This document shows positions 5,994 to 11,526 of a stretch of DNA of 11,526 bases, one piece after another. Under the pieces are notes generated by a model. It was not told where the DNA came from, searched no databases, and saw only the letters and a program-made list of their open reading frames with translations. The translations under genes were made by a program, and so were the position numbers. The stretch's first letter is position 1, and each line of letters starts with the position of its first letter. The DNA is from an uncultured Olsenella sp. (lineage in GTDB: Bacteria > Actinomycetota > Coriobacteriia > Coriobacteriales > Atopobiaceae), in NCBI GenBank assembly GCA_937900605.1, contig CALCDK010000009.1:1-11526 (forward strand), read 5' to 3'.

Positions 5994-6033
5994 TATTGCT
6001 CACGGTGTGCAATAATGCCCAGGCTGTGCAATA
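5994..6033 (+). promoter_or_regulatory. Two overlapping 21-bp operators before the TetR gene
   Basis: Site 1 (5994-6014) has arms TATTGCTCA and TGTGCAATA around a 3-base centre, palindromic except at one position pair. Site 2 (6013-6033) has arms TAATGCCCA and TGTGCAATA, the same right arm and a degenerate left arm. Centres are 19 bases apart and the sites share two bases. They lie 22-62 bases before the TetR start codon, in the only AT-rich stretch of the gap. Autoregulation by the adjacent TetR-family protein is the simplest reading. Confidence 0.7.
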
Positions 6034-6055
6034 TCGTCGAAAGGCACCCGCTCCC

Positions 6056-7033
6056 ATGCAGCAGCCAGAACCCGCCCACGACGCCGCCACGGCCACGGAC
6101 GCCTCCGCGCCGTTCGCCGGCACGCCGCCGGCCCAGAGCGCCGCCCCGCAGCCCGCCCCGGCCCCGGCCACGGTCCCGTTCCGCGGCACCGTTTCGACCG
6201 AGGCCCCGGCCCCGATCGCCGCCCCAGCCCCGAACTCCGCCCCGGCCCAGAGCGCCGCCCCGCAGCCCGTCCCGGCCCCGGCCACGGTCCCGTTCCGCGG
6301 CACCGTCTCGACCGAGGCCCCGGCCCCGATCGCCGCCCCGCACCCCGCCCCGGCCCCGCGCCCCGCCCCGGCGACCACCGACCGCCGCATCCTGCGCACC
6401 CGCGCGGCCCTGCGCCTCGCCCTCGCCCAGGAGGTCGAGGAGGTCGGCGACCTCTCGCGCGTCACCGTCACCGCGGTCACCCGCCGCGCCGGCCTCACGC
6501 GCCGCACCTTCTACTCGCACTTCCGCGACATCCCGGACCTCGTCGAGCGGATCGAGGACGAGGCCATCCACGAGCTTCGCCCCGCGCTCGAGCTGCTTGC
6601 CTCGTCCAACCTCGACGAGCTGCGCCGCGCCATCGACCACGGCGAGCCCGCGCCCGGCGCCGTCGAGCTCCTCTCGGCGGTGCACGACCGCGGCGAGTGG
6701 CTGCGCCCGCTGCTGGGCGACGGCGGCGACCCGGCCTTCGCCAAGCGCATCAAGGCCACGGCCCACGACGTCATCGCCCCGTACGCCCGACAGGGCCTTG
6801 AGCTGGGCATCCTGGGCCCGATCTTCGAGTACTACCTCACGTTCGCCATCTCGGCCGAGGTCGGCGTGCTCCTGCGCTGGCTCGACGGCGGCATGGTCGA
6901 GCCCGTCGGCACCATGGCCCGCCTCATGACGGGCCTCATGTTCGTCAGGCCCGGCGACCTCTACGGCAACCCCATCGAACTCGACGTCCCGCGCTTCGCC
7001 CTCGCGGCGCTGTGCACTAGGGAGGACTCATGA
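6056..7033 (+). CDS. TetR-family regulator with repeat-containing Pro/Ala-rich N-terminus
   Basis: The product has 325 residues, longer than the usual 190-230. Residues 1 to about 108 are Pro/Ala-rich and contain a duplicated 38-residue-period segment (26-57 and 64-95). A TetR-type DNA-binding domain follows (about 109-165): TRAALRLALAQEV, then the helix-turn-helix VTAVTRRAGLTRRTFYSHF. The C-terminal ligand/dimer domain (about 166-325) is not assignable to a known ligand class. The start ATG at 6056 has a modest ribosome site (GAAAGG, 11 bases upstream). No alternative ATG or GTG start is visible nearer the DNA-binding domain. The two copies of the duplication differ by one synonymous change (GTT/GTC) and one Ala-to-Val change, consistent with the segment being translated. 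The stop overlaps the activase start (ATGA), so the two genes are translationally coupled. It probably represses its own promoter and the activase through the operators at 5994-6033. The inducer is unknown, possibly an acyl-CoA-like compound. Confidence 0.85.
   Translation: MQQPEPAHDAATATDASAPFAGTPPAQSAAPQPAPAPATVPFRGTVSTEAPAPIAAPAPNSAPAQSAAPQPVPAPATVPFRGTVSTEAPAPIAAPHPAPAPRPAPATTDRRILRTRAALRLALAQEVEEVGDLSRVTVTAVTRRAGLTRRTFYSHFRDIPDLVERIEDEAIHELRPALELLASSNLDELRRAIDHGEPAPGAVELLSAVHDRGEWLRPLLGDGGDPAFAKRIKATAHDVIAPYARQGLELGILGPIFEYYLTFAISAEVGVLLRWLDGGMVEPVGTMARLMTGLMFVRPGDLYGNPIELDVPRFALAALCTREDS
6131..6339 (+). repeat. 114-bp period in-frame duplication inside the TetR gene
   Basis: The 95 bases at 6131-6225 recur at 6245-6339 with only two substitutions, giving a period of 114 (38 codons). 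It encodes a Pro/Ala-rich segment with the core TVPFRGTVSTEAPAP. The high identity indicates a recent or homogenised duplication. Confidence 0.95.
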
Positions 7034-10000
7034 CCGACAAGACCGCAGCTTCCGTGCGCGCCGAGAAGGACGCCCGCAGGCCCCTGGAGCTCGTCCAGGA
7101 GGGCGCCGAGCTCAGGCCGGCCAGGCCCACGGACTTCTTGCACGCCAGCCTGCGCCTGGGCATCGACGTGGGCTCCACCACCGTCAAGCTCGCCGTCATC
7201 GACGACAACGACAACCTCGTCTACGCCAACTACGAGCGCCACCACACCGACGTGCGCGCTACGGCCCGCCAGCTCTTCTCGCAGGCCCGCGAGGTCATCG
7301 GCGACGCCCCCATGCGCGTCTCCATCACCGGCTCCGGCGGCATGCTGCTCGCCAAGTGGCTCGACCTCGAGTTCGTCCAGGAGGTCATCGCCTCCAAGCG
7401 CGCCGTCGAGACGCTCATCCCGCAGACCGACGTCGCGATCGAGCTCGGCGGCGAGGACGCCAAGATCATCTACTTCGACAACGGCATCGAGCAGCGCATG
7501 AACGGCACCTGCGCCGGCGGCACGGGCGCGTTCATCGACCAGATGGCCAGCCTGCTGCACACCGACGCCTCGGGCCTCAACGAGCTCGCCAAGGGCGCCA
7601 CGCAGATCCACCCCATCGCCAGCCGCTGCGGCGTCTTCGCCAAGTCCGACGTCCAGCCGCTGCTCAACGAGGGCGCCGCCCCGGCCGACATCGCCGCCTC
7701 CATCTTCCAGGCCGTGGCCAACCAGACCGTCTCGGGCCTCGCCTGCGGCCACCCCATCCGCGGCCACGTGGCCTTCCTCGGCGGCCCGCTGCAGTACCTC
7801 TCGGAGCTGCGCCACCGCTTCTACCTCACGCTCAAGCTCGACGACGAGCACATCATCGTGCCGAGCAACGCGCACCTCTTCGTCGCCACGGGCGCCGCGC
7901 TCGCCGGCGAGTCCGAGAAGCGCGTGACGTTCGCGCAGGTCATCGAGTCCCTCGAGCAGCTCAGGGACACCCAGGGCAGCGAGGTCGCCCGCCTCGACCC
8001 GCTCTTCTCGTCCGAGGACGAGTACCGCGAGTTCAAGGTGCGCCACGACGCCCAGGTGGTCCCCAAGGGCGACCTGTCCTCCTACCACGGCCGCGTGTTC
8101 GTGGGCATCGACGCCGGCTCCACCACCATGAAGGCGGCCGTCGTCGGCGAGGGCGGCGAGCTCCTCCACACCTGGTACGGCAACAACAACGGCGACGTGC
8201 TGGGCACCGCCCGCACCATCATGGACGGCATCTACGACCGCATGCCCGCCGACTGCACCATCGGCCACGTGACAACCACCGGCTACGGCGAGCAGATCCT
8301 CATCGAGGCCCTGCGCGCTGACTCCGGCGAGATCGAGACGGTCGCCCACCTGCGCGGCGCCAAGGCCTTCGTCCCCGACGTCCAGTTCATCCTGGACATT
8401 GGCGGCCAGGACATGAAGTGCCTGCAGGTCAAGGACGGCGTCATCGAGCACATCATGCTCAACGAGGCGTGCTCGTCGGGCTGCGGCTCCTTCATCGAGA
8501 GCTTCGCCGTCTCCATGAACATGACCGTCCAGGAGTTCGCGCAGGCCGCCGTGCGCGCCACGAGCCCCGTCGACCTTGGCAGCCGCTGCACCGTCTTCAT
8601 GAACTCGCGCGTCAAGCAGGCCCAGAAGGAGGGCGCCACCATCGGCGACGTCGCCGCGGGCCTGAGCTACTCGGTCATCAAGAACGCCCTGTTCAAGGTC
8701 ATCAAGCTGCGCGACTTCGACGAGATCGGCGAGAACTGCGTGGTCCAGGGCGGCACCTTCATGTCCGACGCCACGCTGCGCGCCTTCGAGAAGCTCACGG
8801 GCAAGGACGTCATCCGCCCCGACGTGGCCGGATGCATGGGCGCGTACGGCGCGGCCCTTCTCGCCCGCGACCGCGCCGGCGCAGACGGCACCTCCTCGGT
8901 GCTCGACCGCGCCGCCATCGACGCGCTGCAGGTCAGGCACACCAACGTCCACTGCGGACGCTGCTCCAACAACTGCCTGCTCACCATCAACGACTTCGGC
9001 GGCGGGCACCGCTTCATCACGGGCAACCGCTGCGAGAGGGGCGCGGGCGGCTCCAAGCGCGCCAGCAACGACGCGCCCAACCTCTTCGAGTTCAAGAACC
9101 GCCTGCTCTTCGACCGCCCGGTCCTGGACCCCGACGAGGCCCCGCACGGCACGGTGGGCATCCCCCGCGCGCTCAACATGTACGAGAACTACCCCTTCTG
9201 GCACGCCTTCTTCACCAGGCTGGGCTTCTCGGTGGTGCTCTCCGACCAGACCAACGGACGCACCTACGAGGCCGGCATCGAGTCCATGCCGTCCGAGAGC
9301 GCGTGCTACCCGGCCAAGCTGAGCCACGGCCACATCATGAACCTCCTCGAGAAGGACCCCGACTTCATCTGGATGCCCTGCATCCGCTGGGAGCGCAAGG
9401 AGGACCCCGCGGCCACCAACCACTACAACTGCCCGATCGTCATGAGCTACCCGCAGGCCCTGGGCCTCAACGTGGACGAGCTCTCCGACCCGTCCGTCGA
9501 GTACCTGGCCCCGTTTCTGCCGTATGACAAGAAGAGCGAGCTCAAGCGCCGCCTGTACGAGGTCGTTTCGGTGCAGCGCGAGGCCGACGCCGCCAAGGGC
9601 CGCGGTCGCTTCCGCGGGGAGCACATCACCCGCGCCCAGGTCGACGACGCGGTCAACTACGCCTGGCAGGCCGACCTCGACTTCAAGCAGGCCATGCGCC
9701 GCAAGGGCGACGAAGCCCTTGCCTGGATCGAGGGGCACCACGCCCACGGCATCGTGCTGGCCGGCCGCCCGTACCACAACGACCCGGAGATCAACCACGC
9801 CATCCCCGAGCTGGTGCACTCCTTCGGCTTCGCCGTGCTCACCGAGGACAGCGTGGCCCACAAGATGCTGCCCGAGCGCCCGATTCGCGTCGTGGACCAG
9901 TGGATGTACCACTCGCGCCTGTACCGCGCGGCGCGCTTCGTGGCCAGCCGCAACGACCTGGACATGATCCAGCTCTTCTCGTTCGGCTGCGGCCTCGACG

Positions 10001-11526
10001 CCATCACCACCGACCAGGTCCAGGAGATCCTCGAGGCCTCCGGCAAGATCTACACCGTGCTCAAGATCGACCAGGTCAGCAACCTGGGCGCCGCCCGCAT
10101 CCGCGTGCGCTCGCTCATGGCCGCCCTGGGCGAGCAGGCCGCCGAGGTGCAGCGCCGCGCCGCCGCCGGCGAGCTGTCCGAGGCCGAGCCCGTGGGCGTC
10201 GTCGACGCCGAGGGCCGCCCCGAGGGCCGCCGCGACACCAACACCGCGCTCTACGCCCCGGTCTACCGCGAGACCAAGAGCGCCGCGTTCCCCAAGGTCC
10301 GCTACACCAAGGAGATGCAGCGCGAGGGCTACACCATCCTCGCCCCGCAGATGAGCCCGATCCACTTCGAGCTCATCGAGGCGCTCGTGCGCAGCGAGGG
10401 CTACAACGTCGTGCTGCTGCCGTCCGTCGACCAGGGCGCCGTGGACATGGGCCTCAAGTACGTCAACAACGATATCTGCTACCCGTCCATCCTGGTCACC
10501 GGCCAGATCATGGAGGCGGTCCTGTCCGGCAAGTACGACCTGTCGAGAACCGCCGTGCTCATCTCGCAGACCGGCGGCGGCTGCCGCGCCACCAACTACA
10601 TCGCCCTCATCCGCAAGGCCCTCAAGGACGCCGGCCACCCCGAGGTGCCCGTCATCTCGCTGTCCGCCGCGAGCGGCCTGGACGAGGACAACCCCGGCTT
10701 CAACGTGCTCAAGCCGGGCCTCATCCTCAAGGCGCTCAACGCGCTGCTCTTCGGTGACCTCGTCATGCAGCTGCTCTACCGCTGCCGCCCGTACGAGACC
10801 GTGCCGGGCTCTGCCGACGAGCTGTTCGGACGCATGATGGCCGAGGCCAAGGGCGTGCTCGTGGGCGGCTCGCGCAAGCGCTTCTACGACCTGTGCCAGC
10901 GCGCCGTCGACGCCTTCGAGGCCCTGCCGCTCACCGACGACCGCTCCAAGCCGCGCGTCGGCGTGGTCGGCGAGATCCTCGTCAAGTTCCACCCCACGGC
11001 CAACAACCAGGTCGTGCGCGTGATCGAGCAGGAGGGCTGCGAGGCCAACGTCCCGGGCCTGGTGGACTTCTTCCTCTTCGGCCTCACCAACGCCATCAAC
11101 ACCGCCCACGAGCTGGGCACCAAGGCGACGAGCCGCGCCACGCACATGGCCGGCATCAAGTTCGTCGAGGCCGCGCGCGAGCCCATCAACCGCATGCTCG
11201 AGGCCTCCACGCGCTTCGAGCCCTACCCGGACATCTTCGAGCTGGCCGACAAGGCCTCCAAGATCCTCTCGCTGTGCAACACCATGGGCGAAGGCTGGCT
11301 GCTCACGGCCGAGATGTGCGACCTCATCGAGTGCGGCACGCCCAACATCGTGTGCGCGCAGCCGTTCGCGTGCCTGCCCAACCACGTCGTGGGCAAGTCC
11401 GTCATCAAGCGCCTGCGCCAGATGCACCCCGAGAGCAACATCGTCGCGGTGGACTACGACCCGGGCGCGTCCGAGGTCAACCAGCTCAACCGCATCAAGC
11501 TCATGATCAGCGTGGCCAAGGAGAAC
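7030..11526 (+). CDS. Giant 2-hydroxyacyl-CoA dehydratase activator fusion (BadF/HgdC-type ATPase x2, COG3580, COG3581), 3' end cut
   Basis: The start ATG at 7030 follows AGGGAGGA and overlaps the TetR stop. The frame is open to the window end (1499 residues, no stop). Module 1 (about 42-300): ATP motif DVGSTTVK (46-53), GGEDAK (140-145), Cys161 in NGTCAGGTG and Cys200 in SRCGVF. Module 2 (about 357-625): DAGSTTMK (361-368), GGQDMK (458-463), Cys481 and Cys520. Both Cys pairs are 39 apart, as in the HgdC archerase, whose dimer holds one [4Fe-4S] cluster between subunits. Then Cys642, 645, 649 and 668 form a CX2CX3CX18C cluster, followed by a DUF2229/COG3580-like part (from about 708, SACYPAK at 757-763) and a COG3581-like part (GRPYHNDPEIN 912-922, FGCGLDA 985-991, NDICYP 1147-1152, TGGGCRATNY 1181-1190, QPFACLPNH 1444-1452). 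By family, it couples ATP hydrolysis to low-potential electron transfer in the cytosol. The acceptor and substrate are unknown. The ending RIKLMISVAKEN suggests the C-terminus is near. Confidence 0.9.
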   Translation, partial: MTDKTAASVRAEKDARRPLELVQEGAELRPARPTDFLHASLRLGIDVGSTTVKLAVIDDNDNLVYANYERHHTDVRATARQLFSQAREVIGDAPMRVSITGSGGMLLAKWLDLEFVQEVIASKRAVETLIPQTDVAIELGGEDAKIIYFDNGIEQRMNGTCAGGTGAFIDQMASLLHTDASGLNELAKGATQIHPIASRCGVFAKSDVQPLLNEGAAPADIAASIFQAVANQTVSGLACGHPIRGHVAFLGGPLQYLSELRHRFYLTLKLDDEHIIVPSNAHLFVATGAALAGESEKRVTFAQVIESLEQLRDTQGSEVARLDPLFSSEDEYREFKVRHDAQVVPKGDLSSYHGRVFVGIDAGSTTMKAAVVGEGGELLHTWYGNNNGDVLGTARTIMDGIYDRMPADCTIGHVTTTGYGEQILIEALRADSGEIETVAHLRGAKAFVPDVQFILDIGGQDMKCLQVKDGVIEHIMLNEACSSGCGSFIESFAVSMNMTVQEFAQAAVRATSPVDLGSRCTVFMNSRVKQAQKEGATIGDVAAGLSYSVIKNALFKVIKLRDFDEIGENCVVQGGTFMSDATLRAFEKLTGKDVIRPDVAGCMGAYGAALLARDRAGADGTSSVLDRAAIDALQVRHTNVHCGRCSNNCLLTINDFGGGHRFITGNRCERGAGGSKRASNDAPNLFEFKNRLLFDRPVLDPDEAPHGTVGIPRALNMYENYPFWHAFFTRLGFSVVLSDQTNGRTYEAGIESMPSESACYPAKLSHGHIMNLLEKDPDFIWMPCIRWERKEDPAATNHYNCPIVMSYPQALGLNVDELSDPSVEYLAPFLPYDKKSELKRRLYEVVSVQREADAAKGRGRFRGEHITRAQVDDAVNYAWQADLDFKQAMRRKGDEALAWIEGHHAHGIVLAGRPYHNDPEINHAIPELVHSFGFAVLTEDSVAHKMLPERPIRVVDQWMYHSRLYRAARFVASRNDLDMIQLFSFGCGLDAITTDQVQEILEASGKIYTVLKIDQVSNLGAARIRVRSLMAALGEQAAEVQRRAAAGELSEAEPVGVVDAEGRPEGRRDTNTALYAPVYRETKSAAFPKVRYTKEMQREGYTILAPQMSPIHFELIEALVRSEGYNVVLLPSVDQGAVDMGLKYVNNDICYPSILVTGQIMEAVLSGKYDLSRTAVLISQTGGGCRATNYIALIRKALKDAGHPEVPVISLSAASGLDEDNPGFNVLKPGLILKALNALLFGDLVMQLLYRCRPYETVPGSADELFGRMMAEAKGVLVGGSRKRFYDLCQRAVDAFEALPLTDDRSKPRVGVVGEILVKFHPTANNQVVRVIEQEGCEANVPGLVDFFLFGLTNAINTAHELGTKATSRATHMAGIKFVEAAREPINRMLEASTRFEPYPDIFELADKASKILSLCNTMGEGWLLTAEMCDLIECGTPNIVCAQPFACLPNHVVGKSVIKRLRQMHPESNIVAVDYDPGASEVNQLNRIKLMISVAKEN

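Noticed and set aside
5600..6055. Upstream in-frame extension of the TetR gene to 5600
   Set aside because: It would run through the operators, the divergent hydrolase leader and the repeat block, has no family-like sequence and lacks a ribosome site.
6961..11427. A 1488-codon open frame on the minus strand opposite the activase
   Set aside because: The plus-strand frame carries all ATPase, Fe-S and DUF2229 motifs. The antisense frame is low-complexity and is explained by the absence of stop codons in GC-rich DNA.

Overview
The window is very G+C-rich (about 70% by eye) with strongly GC-ending codons. It looks like chromosome of a high-GC anaerobic actinobacterium, most likely class Coriobacteriia (an Olsenella/Atopobium-type lineage). 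That assignment rests on gene content and composition, not on a marker gene. A phosphoketolase and a giant 2-hydroxyacyl-CoA-dehydratase-type activator fusion together suggest a strict anaerobe that ferments sugars, and possibly amino acids.

Left part (1-2992): an AT-rich promoter drives an intact phosphoketolase gene (xfp, 276-2738), followed by three GC-rich hairpins. Middle part (2739-3707): nearly 1 kb without a convincing gene. It holds three unrelated families of short tandem repeats (40, 34 and 17 bp periods), two 27-bp palindromes of one design, an element shared with the xfp promoter region, and two 16-bp AT-rich palindromes resembling DtxR/MntR-type metal boxes. These last sit in front of a CydD-like ABC exporter gene that is broken twice: a frameshift near its start, and loss of everything after about the fifth membrane helix, including the ATPase domain.

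A membrane-anchored class A beta-lactamase-like serine hydrolase (4696-5691, minus) converges on the broken exporter. It is divergent from the last unit, a TetR-family regulator (6056-7033, plus) whose start codon lies just downstream of two overlapping near-palindromic operators. The regulator carries an unusual Pro/Ala-rich N-terminal extension containing a recent in-frame duplication.

The regulator overlaps by 4 bases the start of a gene that runs off the right edge (7030 to at least 11526). This encodes a protein of at least 1499 residues: two ASKHA ATPase/[4Fe-4S] activator modules, a cysteine cluster, and two dehydratase-related halves (COG3580- and COG3581-like). The TetR protein probably controls its own promoter and this activase. 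The substrate is not identifiable from the window. I found no tRNA, rRNA, CRISPR array, insertion sequence or phage gene. The most interesting signals are the repeat- and palindrome-rich gap, the paired operators of the TetR-activase unit, and the decayed exporter behind intact metal-box-like sites.
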